Shown here: positions 17,262 through 25,800 of the stretch, in pieces
Numbering within the stretch: position 1 is the stretch's first letter
Layout of the letters: the number at the start of each line of letters is the position of its first letter
From: Parapedobacter flavus
GTDB lineage: Bacteria; Bacteroidota; Bacteroidia; Sphingobacteriales; Sphingobacteriaceae
Direction of reading: 5' to 3'
DNA: 64,000 bases
Assembly: GCF_035818675.1 (NCBI RefSeq)
Contig: NZ_JAYKZZ010000030.1
Span: forward strand, 6,180-70,179
Notes under the pieces: model-generated
What the model was told of the DNA's origin: nothing
What the model saw: the letters and a program-made list of their open reading frames with translations, nothing else
Databases searched by the model: none
Made by a program: the position numbers and the translations under genes

Positions 17262-19214
17262 ATGTTCAATTATATTAAACTCATATATTTTACAATTCTT
17301 CCTTTAATCTATACCAGTTGTTCCAGTCTAGCTGACAGCGAATTGGAGACTGCTTTAAAAAGCGCGGGCAACAATAGGGCAGAGCTTGAATACGTACTGT
17401 CCTATTATTCGAGAGATAAAAAGGATAGTCTCAAACAAAAGGCGGCAATATATCTAATTAAGAATATGCCGTTTCATTATTCATACAATATTCCGGATTC
17501 GACAAGACACCAACTTACCGAAATGGAAACCAAATTAATTAGTTTGGAAAATGAACCTTTTGATGTTAGAAACCATGAATACACAAAATTTTTAGAATTT
17601 CATCAAAACCTCGATTTAAAAGCAGTCGAGGATATAAAAAACATAACATCCGAATATTTGATCAATAACATAGAGCAATCGTTTTTTCTATGGGAAAACC
17701 AAAAATGGACCCAACAGCTAACGTTTGATGAATTCTGTCAATATATCTTACCATATAAAATCTTTGATGGGCAGACCTTAGACAACTGGAAGGAATACCT
17801 TTTCAAAAAATACAATAATCTTTTGGCAAACTTGAAATACTCTTCAGTATATTCAAATAGCGTCTACATGTCATGTGACATTATAAATAAACGACTCAAA
17901 AAGGACATGAGTCCCATTGTACTTCCTAATAATAATAGGCCAATAATTAGCTTGAAAGCACTTTCTGCAATGACCTATGGACCATGTGATGCATATACCT
18001 CTTTGGCGAATGCGGTAATGCAAGCAAACGGCATACCCGTTGGTGAGGATTTTACTCCCCAGTGGCCTTTTAGGAGTTTGGGGCATTCTTGGAATTTTTT
18101 GAGAGAAAACAAAAATAACAATATCGTGTTTGAAGGAGCCAACGGAACTGTAGGAATGCCCCATAAAAAAGACCACATCTTGGCTAAAGTGTATCGACGC
18201 TCATTCGGGATAAATAGAGAGTTGGAGACTATAATTAGACATGGGGATGCGGTTCCACCTGTTTTTTCAAGTCCTTTTATCCACGATGTAACAGATGAAT
18301 ATTTATCAACAATTGATGTAGAAATAGACGTTGAATCAAAAAGAAAATATATCTATTTAGCAGTATTCGATAATAAGAACTGGAATATTTTAGCTTGGGG
18401 AAAAAACAATGCCGGCAGAGTCAAATTTAAAAAATTGGGGAAAGGGGTTTTATACATGCCGGTTGAATTCAATAACAATAACTTAAAATACATTGGTGAC
18501 CCCTTCATAATACTTCACAATGGAGATATAGTGAAAGTATCACCAGATATTTCCAAAAAGCAAACCTTAAGATTGGAGAGGAAATACCCTCTATTTGGTG
18601 ACGCATACACTATGAATTTAAGAAAAATTGACGCTAAAATACAGGCCGCCAACAATAGAGATTTTAGTGATTCTGTTACACTACACACTTTTGACAATCT
18701 AAATAATGAACTGATTATAAATGAAAGTCAAGATAGCTATAGGTATTGGAGGTTTCTATCTGCCGACAGCGGATTTACAAATGTTGCAGAATTAAAATTC
18801 TATAATAAGCAAAACTCACCCTTAATTGGTGAAATCATTGGCACTGAAGGTTCGTTTTTTGATTGGGATGACAATAAAAAAGAGGCTGCTTTTGACGGGA
18901 AACTTTTGACGTTTTTTAATTCGCCAGATGCAGATAGTAATTGGGTTGGAATGGATTTCAAGAAACAAGTTGTAATTAAACGTGTGACGTGTATTATGAG
19001 AGGTGATGGAAATGATATAGAGATAGGCGATGAATATGAGTTAAATTTTTGGAATGACGGTCAATGGCACTCTCTGGGCAGAAAAATTGCAAACGATATA
19101 GCCCTTGAATTTGACAATTGTCCTAAAAACGCACTATTTTTACTCCACAATAGAACAAAAGGCATTGAAGAGAGGGTTTTCACATATGAAAACGGCAAAC
19201 AAGTATGGTGGTAA
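17262..19214 (+). CDS. Transglutaminase-like lipoprotein with C-terminal discoidin-like domain (paralogue 2)
   Basis: 650 aa. The lipoprotein signal ends at IYTSC with Cys20. The next section is helical and closely parallels the 1365-3371 product (DSELETALKSAGNNRAELEYV versus the SDLESALLRAGDNRGELEKV stretch there). The transglutaminase-like core has Cys242 (YGPCDAY) and His275 (LGHSW); the third residue is unclear because the region reads VFEGANGT rather than having a clear Asp. The C-terminus (YRYWRFLSA, VAELKFYN, EAAFDGKLLTFFN, WVGMDF) is F5/8 type C-like. It follows the two RND permeases by about 100 bp. Possibly acts on the exported product at the envelope. Confidence 0.85.
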   Translation: MFNYIKLIYFTILPLIYTSCSSLADSELETALKSAGNNRAELEYVLSYYSRDKKDSLKQKAAIYLIKNMPFHYSYNIPDSTRHQLTEMETKLISLENEPFDVRNHEYTKFLEFHQNLDLKAVEDIKNITSEYLINNIEQSFFLWENQKWTQQLTFDEFCQYILPYKIFDGQTLDNWKEYLFKKYNNLLANLKYSSVYSNSVYMSCDIINKRLKKDMSPIVLPNNNRPIISLKALSAMTYGPCDAYTSLANAVMQANGIPVGEDFTPQWPFRSLGHSWNFLRENKNNNIVFEGANGTVGMPHKKDHILAKVYRRSFGINRELETIIRHGDAVPPVFSSPFIHDVTDEYLSTIDVEIDVESKRKYIYLAVFDNKNWNILAWGKNNAGRVKFKKLGKGVLYMPVEFNNNNLKYIGDPFIILHNGDIVKVSPDISKKQTLRLERKYPLFGDAYTMNLRKIDAKIQAANNRDFSDSVTLHTFDNLNNELIINESQDSYRYWRFLSADSGFTNVAELKFYNKQNSPLIGEIIGTEGSFFDWDDNKKEAAFDGKLLTFFNSPDADSNWVGMDFKKQVVIKRVTCIMRGDGNDIEIGDEYELNFWNDGQWHSLGRKIANDIALEFDNCPKNALFLLHNRTKGIEERVFTYENGKQVWW

Positions 19215-19327
19215 AATTATACTCCATTTAGTTTAACATAATGTAAATTATCGATATATGAAAAATCTTATAAAAGCACACCTTACCTTGGTTTAAGCAA
19301 TTTTTGGTAACCTCTAGGGAAATAAAA

Positions 19328-19338
19328 CCCGCAACGGG
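19328..19338 (-). terminator. Possible small terminator after the 55-aa ORF
   Basis: A short CCCG-TTG-CGGG hairpin is followed on the minus strand by TTTTATTT, 5 nt after the stop at 19344. The stem is only 4 bp, so support is modest. Confidence 0.4.
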
Positions 19339-19343
19339 ACAAG

Positions 19344-19511
19344 TTAAAGCTTTTCGATTTCAGCGATGGGTATCTTAGTTGTCTTGGCTATGAATTCAGC
19401 CGACAGGCCTTCTTTTTTCAATTCCCTTGCGATATCTATACTCCTCTTTCTTTCGCCCTTTTTAAAAAGATAATCCTTTTCTTCTTTGAAAAATTTCGTT
19501 ATCGTTTCCAT
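19344..19511 (-). CDS. Small protein resembling the C-terminal tail of Rpn/PD-(D/E)XK transposase-like nucleases
   Basis: A 55-aa frame: METITKFFKEEKDYLFKKGE, then RKRSIDIARELKKEGLSAEF, then IAKTTKIPIAEIEKL. The ARELKKEG..xEFIAKxTxI...EIxxL pattern is the typical end of Rpn-family recombination-promoting nucleases. The nuclease part is missing, and an in-frame stop lies 15 codons upstream of the ATG. It is either a decayed remnant or one of the independent short C-terminal forms known for this family. It lies beside the AbiEii-like pair on the same strand. Confidence 0.55.
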   Translation of the reverse strand: METITKFFKEEKDYLFKKGERKRSIDIARELKKEGLSAEFIAKTTKIPIAEIEKL

Positions 19512-19556
19512 GACTTTTTCAAATTGCTGTCCGATATTACTATAACCAAACCAAAC

Positions 19557-20333
19557 CTAACGGCCACGAAATGGCTTTTTCGTTTCCTTAAATTTCAGTC
19601 CACGTTCATCGGCGAGCGCCTTCAATTTTTCAATCCAGCGCAGTTGGAGCGCAAAAAACGAGATTCCAATCTCCGAATTCTCCGTAAAAACTATGCGGTT
19701 TCCCGATTTCCGTCTATCGCCGGCGTTATTGAAATTACCCAAGGGAGTAAGATCATCGGTTAAATCTTCTTTGGGTTTATACGTAGGTTTATTGAAAATA
19801 TTTTCATCTGTAAGGGGGTTGTATGATGCATTTCTCTCAATCAGCACGTCATATATTTTTTCCAAACCATACTTCTCACTAAGGAGATGTAAATCATAAA
19901 AATCCTTCAACTCTCCCCTATCCGCTGCCGCGAGCAATTTTAGACTGCCTATATCCAGGTCATTGATCAGTCTGATACCGTCCACGGTTTCAATTTGATG
20001 AAGAATCTTGATGTTCTGGATAATCTGTATTTTGATATCGGTGTTGTTTTTACGTACAAAGGCGTTGATGAACGAGAGGTTTTCTGACCCACTATTTTCC
20101 AGGGCACATTCGAGGCCGGCATTACCATACATATCATGGAGAGCCTTAGAAATGCTCGCCATACGCCCAGCTCCAACGGTACTCGAAGAAAACAAGTCGG
20201 CATCGATCGATTCGCGGTGGTTATATTTTAGGGCAAGGTTCGTTCCACCTCCCAGGTAAAAATCAGATAACTCCGGAACTTCCATAAGTTCCAAAATAAC
20301 TTTTCTTAAATCGTCGGAGACTCCGCTTTTCAA
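19557..20333 (-). CDS. AbiEii/AbiGii-type nucleotidyltransferase toxin-like protein
   Basis: 258 aa if read from a TTG at 20333, 11 nt after the upstream stop; an ATG at 20420 would overlap the neighbour by 77 nt and is less likely. The family signature YLGGGTNLALKYNHRESIDA followed by DLF near the N-terminus is the nucleotidyltransferase GG.T.LA...HR.S.D.D motif of AbiEii toxins. Later D-rich segments (LINDLDIGSLKLLAAADRGE, KDFYDLHLL) match the conserved K..A...R.E.KDF.D element. Such proteins modify tRNA or other RNA and arrest growth during phage infection. Paired with the gene immediately upstream as a likely toxin/antitoxin-like unit. Confidence 0.85.
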   Translation of the reverse strand: MKSGVSDDLRKVILELMEVPELSDFYLGGGTNLALKYNHRESIDADLFSSSTVGAGRMASISKALHDMYGNAGLECALENSGSENLSFINAFVRKNNTDIKIQIIQNIKILHQIETVDGIRLINDLDIGSLKLLAAADRGELKDFYDLHLLSEKYGLEKIYDVLIERNASYNPLTDENIFNKPTYKPKEDLTDDLTPLGNFNNAGDRRKSGNRIVFTENSEIGISFFALQLRWIEKLKALADERGLKFKETKKPFRGR

Positions 20334-20343
20334 GTAAAAATAG

Positions 20344-20670
20344 TTAAACGCCCGGAATGAACTGATTGAAGGACTCGGGATCCATATGGTATCGGTCGGC
20401 AATAAACCGGATGGAATCATTCCCCCGGATGGCTTTGCTACCCTTGGCTACACGCTTAATGATTCGAACAGGGTAGAGTTGTTCGAGATTTTCTAGGTAT
20501 TTCGGGTTTCTCATGCTTCCTGCCAGTACCCGCTCTATAATAAAATCCCTGTCTTTCTTGGCTGAAAGACTGTCCACGTCAACATCCCAAAACATGGCTC
20601 TCCTGAACATGGAGTCCAATTTCGGTTGTTTTTGCGATACAAGTATTTTATGTAAGAATCCCGGTTCCAT
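20344..20670 (-). CDS. DUF6922-like protein, putative partner of the AbiEii-type toxin
   Basis: 108 aa, soluble, with FRRAMFWDVDVDSLSAKKDR, then DFIIERVLAGS and LYPVRIIKRVAKGSKAIRGN. The W/FWD.D...L....D..FIIERVL.YG pattern is what I associate with DUF6922 proteins, which in Bacteroidota usually precede AbiEii-like nucleotidyltransferase genes; the family assignment is from memory. The stop lies 11 nt before the proposed toxin start, so the two form an operon. Antitoxin function is inferred from position only. Confidence 0.7.
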   Translation of the reverse strand: MEPGFLHKILVSQKQPKLDSMFRRAMFWDVDVDSLSAKKDRDFIIERVLAGSMRNPKYLENLEQLYPVRIIKRVAKGSKAIRGNDSIRFIADRYHMDPESFNQFIPGV

Positions 20671-20900
20671 ACTTTAAAACCCTAATTAATACAAAATTAC
20701 TAATTAATCCCCTTAATCCAGCAAATTTAATGCCCTTTTGGCTTGTGGAAAAACAGATGAAATAACGAAAAATACATGAAGCGATGGTATGATGGAAACG
20801 ACCGCCAGTTTTTTGTTCTCTTCCATCATTCGTAACGGATAAAATCCGGCCGGCTCCGGTGACACTTCCACCGGAACCGTTGTATTCTCAAATTACCGGA
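20671..20900. other. Gene-free stretch of 230 bp
   Basis: It separates the AbiEii-type pair from the backbone genes and contains the terminator of the H1-like gene. Apart from AT-rich sequence at 20690-20720, nothing else is recognisable. Confidence 0.6.
20852..20878 (-). terminator. Probable terminator of the H1-like gene
   Basis: On the minus strand GGTTCCGGTG and CACCGGAGCC form a 10-bp stem (one G-U pair) with a 7-nt loop, followed about 8 nt later by ATTTTATCC. It is placed 22 nt after the stop at 20901. Confidence 0.55.
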
Positions 20901-21077
20901 TTATTTTGCATTCTTGGCGGCGGTAACCGCATTCCGGATTTCCTGGGCCAAAGTTTTAACTTTCTGTAGGCCCGTACGTACACGGGTACCCGCGGCGCTG
21001 TTTCCTTTTTCAAAAAACTTTACGGCATCCTCCTCTATGGAAGCCACCAGCGATTTCAATTCATTGAATTTTTCCAT
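20901..21077 (-). CDS. Histone H1-like (Hc1-type) DNA-binding protein
   Basis: A 58-aa protein too short for most ORF cut-offs: MEKFNELKSLVASIEEDAVK, then FFEKGNSAAGTRVRTGLQKV, then KTLAQEIRNAVTAAKNAK. The single amphipathic helical region with SAAGTRVRTGLQ(K/E)hKxLAQEIR is characteristic of the Bacteroidota histone-H1-like family related to chlamydial Hc1, but here without the long Lys/Ala tail. It probably binds and compacts DNA; on a plasmid it may act as a stealth or nucleoid protein. Dispersed repeat copy B lies 126 nt upstream and a hairpin follows the stop. Confidence 0.85.
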   Translation of the reverse strand: MEKFNELKSLVASIEEDAVKFFEKGNSAAGTRVRTGLQKVKTLAQEIRNAVTAAKNAK

Positions 21078-21202
21078 TATAATAATACTAGTTAATTTAC
21101 ACTACGGCAAGTATAGTTATATTTATTGGGAGGTCCGGTATTATCAGAGGGTAATCGACCCCTACCCTACCCTTTCTGCATTGGAACGTTGCTAAGGCCG
21201 AT

Positions 21203-21275
21203 GCATCAGGCATACGACCGGACACCGGCATTTGTGTAGTTAGGCCTGCAGGCGTATAAGGGAGAACGCCGCCCG
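21203..21275 (-). repeat. Dispersed 73-bp repeat, copy B
   Basis: Direct-orientation partner of 1047-1119 (56/73 identical, no gaps), located between the H1-like gene and the 21312-21698 gene. On the minus strand it is open in a frame reading GGVLPYTPAGLTTQMPVSGR, comparable to copy A. See the findings for the bracket it forms around the cargo. Confidence 0.7.
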
Positions 21276-21311
21276 GATGCCACCGGAAATATAGGTTGGA
21301 TAACGTAAAAA

Positions 21312-21698
21312 TTATGACTGTTCTCTGCGGGTAAGTTTAAACCAGTTGGTGTAATCTTCGGGAGTAAGGTTTTTTTTAAGGTAATTATAGTAACCCCTGT
21401 CACTTCTTTCGGAAGCATGAAGCCTAAGCGCCAACATCGTCCTGCATTTCTCAAAGCCCATTAGTTCCAACGAGGGCCTGACTCCTTCATCGAGCCCTTC
21501 AAGCCAGCTTTGGTAATCATCTTCATCCGGTTCACAGGCAACATCGTCATGGAACCTGTAAGTAAGATTTCCCACCCTGAAGAGTAACGCGTGTACCTCT
21601 CTGTCATCTTCAGAAAGTTTGGCGAGAAACCGTTCCTGATTCGTCCGTTGTTCCTCTAACGGGTGGTCGGTCATTTTAAGCTGTTCCTTATTCTCCAT
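21312..21698 (-). CDS. Hypothetical plasmid protein, 128 aa
   Basis: Family not recognised. A small soluble protein with an acidic middle (FHDDVACEPDEDDYQSWLEG) and a basic C-terminal half (LALRLHASERSDRGYYNYLK followed by KNLTPEDYTNWFKLTRRE). No signal peptide or membrane segment. It has its own plausible promoter just upstream (21744-21751). It sits at the end of the long minus-strand backbone series. Confidence 0.7.
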   Translation of the reverse strand: MENKEQLKMTDHPLEEQRTNQERFLAKLSEDDREVHALLFRVGNLTYRFHDDVACEPDEDDYQSWLEGLDEGVRPSLELMGFEKCRTMLALRLHASERSDRGYYNYLKKNLTPEDYTNWFKLTRREQS

Positions 21699-21743
21699 GA
21701 CATTATAAAATAGGCTGTTATCTCAAAATCGTACTTATGGCCA

Positions 21744-21751
21744 CAAAGTTA
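21744..21751 (-). promoter_or_regulatory. Candidate -7 element upstream of the 21312-21698 gene
   Basis: CAAAGTTA on the plus strand reads TAACTTTG on the minus strand, matching TAnnTTTG, about 45 nt before the ATG. No clear -33 element is present. Confidence 0.4.
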
Positions 21752-21752
21752 A

Positions 21753-22379
21753 TCACTTTCCCGAAACCAGGGTATGCAGCTGCTCGATCACCTCCTGTTT
21801 ATAGCCGACCATTCGCAGGACCTCCTGTTCACCATCGAGCGCCACGACGGTAGGCACTGAGCGCACGCGGTATTTGGCGGCCATATCGGGGTGGTCGAAA
21901 GGATTGATGTCACGGTAAGGGATTCCATGGCTGTCCAATGCCTTGGCCACGGTGCTGCATGTTACGCAGCTTTCTGTCTGGAATTTGATGATACGGAGAT
22001 TAGTTTCCATGGTTTGTGGATTATTGATATAGTCGATAAAACTTTTCAATTCGTCATTGCTTCCTGAAATCTCGAATTTGGTATTGATGGGTATTCCGTA
22101 CTGGAGGCTTATTTTATCCACGGCTGCGGCGAAGTTCCGGCCCCAGTTCCTGTTACCGCTACCGGATACGGAAATGATTTTCCGGTGGTTTTCCATCAGG
22201 AAGTTATCGACGATTGGGGGAATTTCGCCCCCCGGGCCGGTGTATGTGACCAGGTGTGCCCGGTCGAAGGGAACGGTATCGGGCAGCTCTGTAGCCCGGA
22301 GTTTGAACACGGATTGTTCAACGGCTTTGTTAACAAAGCGTTTGACGTTCCCGGTCCTGCTGGCGAATATGATAAGCAT
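21753..22379 (-). CDS. nrdI: NrdI-like flavodoxin fused to a thioredoxin/NrdH-like domain
   Basis: 208 aa starting at MLIIFASRTGN (22379), five nt after the upstream gene's stop. Residues 1-123 match NrdI, the flavodoxin that activates the Mn-tyrosyl cofactor of class Ib ribonucleotide reductase: FASRTGNVKRF for FMN phosphate, TYTGPGGEIPP, and SVSGSGNRNWGRNFAAAVDK. Residues 124-208 are a thioredoxin fold with CVTC (138-141) and VRSVPTVVALDGE with the cis-Pro, similar to NrdH (usual motif CVQC). No NrdE or NrdF lies in the window, so it must serve a host or distant reductase. A Met at the junction (residue 124) could give a separate thioredoxin product. Both domains are usually separate genes, so the fusion is notable. 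Confidence 0.85.
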   Translation of the reverse strand: MLIIFASRTGNVKRFVNKAVEQSVFKLRATELPDTVPFDRAHLVTYTGPGGEIPPIVDNFLMENHRKIISVSGSGNRNWGRNFAAAVDKISLQYGIPINTKFEISGSNDELKSFIDYINNPQTMETNLRIIKFQTESCVTCSTVAKALDSHGIPYRDINPFDHPDMAAKYRVRSVPTVVALDGEQEVLRMVGYKQEVIEQLHTLVSGK

Positions 22380-22383
22380 CCCA

Positions 22384-22851
22384 TTAATGTTTGTTGGCCA
22401 TCGTTTTCTGTTTAGCGACGGTCTGTTTCTGTTTGTAATCGCGCACCCAATCGATGTAGTATTCGAGCAAGAGCTTTTCCTCTTGTGAGAGCGCCAAGCC
22501 ATTGGCCACTTTTCCCTGAAGGTTGTGGATGGCGTATGAGTACTCATCGAATTTTGATTGTTCGGTCGTTTCTTTCATGGGGGGTCGGGGTTTAATGTAA
22601 AGTTTGTAGACCACGGTGAGATTGTTTTTCGCGAGGATAATGAAGACAGCGGCCATGACGGTATGTGCGGCGGTCAGGACGATGGACTGGTCGCCGGTCC
22701 GGAGGATACTCAATATGATGAAAGCGGCTGTTACGGCGAGGGAGCTGTAGAGCACCGGCTCGGTAATTTTGCCCGCTTTCCAAGCGATAGCCGTCGCCCC
22801 GATGAATAGGGCTGCGGCTATGCAGATTCCTGTGATGGCTATGGCATCCAT
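22384..22851 (-). CDS. Small polytopic membrane protein
   Basis: 155 aa from MDAIAITGICIAAALFIGAT (22851), chosen because it begins just after the upstream stop at 22859; the frame is open further up. Three to four hydrophobic segments fill residues 1-85, followed by a charged cytoplasmic tail with helical KFDEYSYAIHNLQGKVANGL and the C-terminal IDWVRDYKQKQTVAKQ. No family recognised. It lies between the helicase gene and nrdI, in one tight operon. Confidence 0.75.
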   Translation of the reverse strand: MDAIAITGICIAAALFIGATAIAWKAGKITEPVLYSSLAVTAAFIILSILRTGDQSIVLTAAHTVMAAVFIILAKNNLTVVYKLYIKPRPPMKETTEQSKFDEYSYAIHNLQGKVANGLALSQEEKLLLEYYIDWVRDYKQKQTVAKQKTMANKH

Positions 22852-22858
22852 TGGCGTG

Positions 22859-25800
22859 TTACAATTTTGGGGTGATGTTGATGTTGTTGTCTTCGTCGTC
22901 GTCCCCGCCTTTCTTGCGGTTACCATTGATGATTTTCTTTTGCAATCGGTCGACTTCTTTTTTCAGTGACGCGATTTCGTCTTTTCTGGGATATGTTCCC
23001 TTGGTGAGTTCGGACAGCCGGGAGATATCCTTTTTGAGGATAGCCGCTTCCGTTTCCTTTCTTTCGAGGATGGAAGGTGTCCTGGCCAGGGCATTCAGAA
23101 AGAAGCGTGCCGCCAGCGCGGGGTTATCATTGAGGTATCCGCCGTTGAAGGTCATCCTTATCCCGTTCCGTTCGGCATAGAAAGTGTTTACGGGGTCGCG
23201 CTCGAACGTGCCGTTGGGTTGGTTCCAAACATACAGGTCGTGGCCATAAAGCGTTCCGATTTTCACGGGGGATGAAATCCCCCTGTTTTCGGAAATTTTG
23301 TTCAGGTGGACACCGATGTCCGCGGGTTCACCTGAGCTTACCCCGTCCAGCTGGATGGGGTTGAGTTTTTTGCCGTTCTTGTCCACGCGTATCGTTCCAT
23401 CGAGGTAGGCGGCATTTTCCCGGAGTTTGGTAATATTGTCTTCCACTTGCTGGAGGGATGCTGTGAAGCGCTCGATGCGTGATTCGTTGCTGTGTTTTTC
23501 CTGTTCATAGTTAAATTCCTCGTTTAGTAGCATTTCGAGACGGCTTTCAAGTTTTGTCTTTTCGAGTAAGTCGGTATTGCCGTTCAGCAATGCCACGTAT
23601 TCGGCGAGGTTCATGCCAGAGTTCTCGTCCATCGAGCCCTCGTCGATGCTTCGAGTTGTGCTCGAAGCGTTTTTTATCTGGTTGATGAATTTTGCTTTAT
23701 TGTTTACCAGATTGAATTTGTACGCATCAAGTGTATTGTTGGTGGCGTAGAAATACTCATGTACTTCGTTGTTCTGGTGCTTTTCGGCTACCATGTTTCC
23801 CTTTCTTGCTGCACGTCCTGAGCGTTGTTCGATATCCGATGGGCGCCACGGGATATCGAGGTGGTGGGTGGCCACCATGCGTTCCTGGACATTAAGTCCG
23901 GTGCCGCATTTTTCCGTTGAGCCGATCAATACGCGTATCTCGCCACGGTTTACCATTCTGCAGAGCCTATCCTTTTTTGTAGGTGTGGAATCCCATTCGT
24001 GGATGAAAGCGATTTGCTCCTTGGGAATGCCGTGTTTATCCGAGAGTTTGTCGCGCAGGGCGTCGTAAATATTGAATTGTCCCGGTTTGGGGGTACCCAG
24101 GTCGGAGAAAACGATCTGGGTGCCTTTGTGCTTATCGAATTCGCTGTAATATTGCGCGATTTTAGCGGCGCTGACGGACACTTTGTTGTTAGGGTGATCG
24201 CCATATTCTTCGGGGTCTATAAGCCTGATATCAAGCGCCATTTTCTTCGCGGCATTGGTTGCTATGAGCATCTTTGCCGTTTCCTCGGATTCGGTGAGGG
24301 GTTCGCGTCCGATTAGGGTGGCATCGCCGGTTTCGGCGAATTCAATGAGGTTTGCTGTGAATTCCTCCTGGTCGGGTGTCTGGTCGGTATTAATAAGTAT
24401 GGGTTTGTTAACCGGCTTTTTGAGGCCGATATCTTTATCGGACCGGTAATCTGTTATTTCACCATAGAACATGGCCAGTTCGGGCACTTTTATGAAATGG
24501 CGGAACCGCTCTTTCATGATGATTTTATTGGTGACGGAAACCTCCATTTCCGTTGTTTTCTTGGCGTATACAGCTGCCCACGAATCGAAATTGGATAGGC
24601 CCTGTTTCTCCATTTCTCCCGGCCTTAAGTATTTGAATTGGAGGTAAAGTTCAGTCAGTGAATTGGAAATGGTCGTTCCGGAAAGGAACGTTGCCCTGAG
24701 GTCGGTGCCGAACCGGTCCTGCAGGGTGCGGATGGCATACAGCATATTGGTTGCTTTCTGCGAACCCAATTGGGGAGAAAGCCCCGACACCCGTTTATGG
24801 CGGGTTGTATAGGACAGGTTCTTGAACATGTGGGATTCATCCACGATGATATGGTCGAGGCCCATTTCCCTGAAATTGGGCATATCATCCTTAAGCTGTT
24901 CGATGCGGAATTGTACTTCTTTGAGATTGGCAGTAAGGTTCTGTTGCATTTTAATCATGCCTTTCTGCATGGACCTCGATATATCGCCTCCCAATTGATT
25001 AACCGAATCGAGGTCTGCCTCCACGTTGGCCAGTTCCTGTTTGATAATGCTTTGCATGATGGCGGGATCCTGGGGGATGGTTTTGAATTGGTCGTGTGTC
25101 ATGTATACGGCATCCCAATTATTCTGCTGGATCTGGCGGAATAGCCGCTCCCTGTTTTTGGGTGTGAAATCCTTTGGCTCGGGCGCAAGTATCCTATCAT
25201 TTGGATAGGCAAGCCGGTGTTCCTCTGCAAGTGCCTGAATGTTGGCTTTCATCCCCAGCACCAGTGGTTTGGAAACGACATTCATTTTCTTCATTTGGTG
25301 GGCGGTAACAGCTATGATCAGGGATTTTCCGCCACCTACGGCGTGGTCCACGATTCCGCCGCCGTTCAATGCGTTCATCATGACGGCATCGCGCTGGCTT
25401 TGGTAGAGTGAAGGGATATCAAGGTTCTTCAGGTTTACATCATCAAGCTGGAGTAAGGAGCCGTCGTACCTTTCTTTGTGGATGGCATTGAATAGCCTGT
25501 TATAAGTCTGTTCAAGTTCTTTCTGGTGGCTTTTACGAGCGGGGTCTGCCAGCCATTTCTGGAATTCGGAACGGATGAGTTCCGTCTTGCGGAATACCTC
25601 GCGTGTGGCGTTATGGTCGATTTGTTTTATTTCGCTTCCATCTGCATCCGTGACTGTATAGGTAATGATGGGGGAGTTATGCAGCATGGCATTCTCGAAC
25701 ATCCATTTACCTGTATAACGCTGGGCGATAGCCTTCACGGAAAAGGTGTTTTCATTGTCGATGCTATAGCCGTTGAGTTTTATTTTGAAAAGGTCTGCCG

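Noticed and set aside
22380..22547. N-terminal extension of the NrdI frame
   Set aside because: It overlaps the coding end of the membrane-protein gene and lacks NrdI similarity; the FMN-binding start at 22379 is natural.
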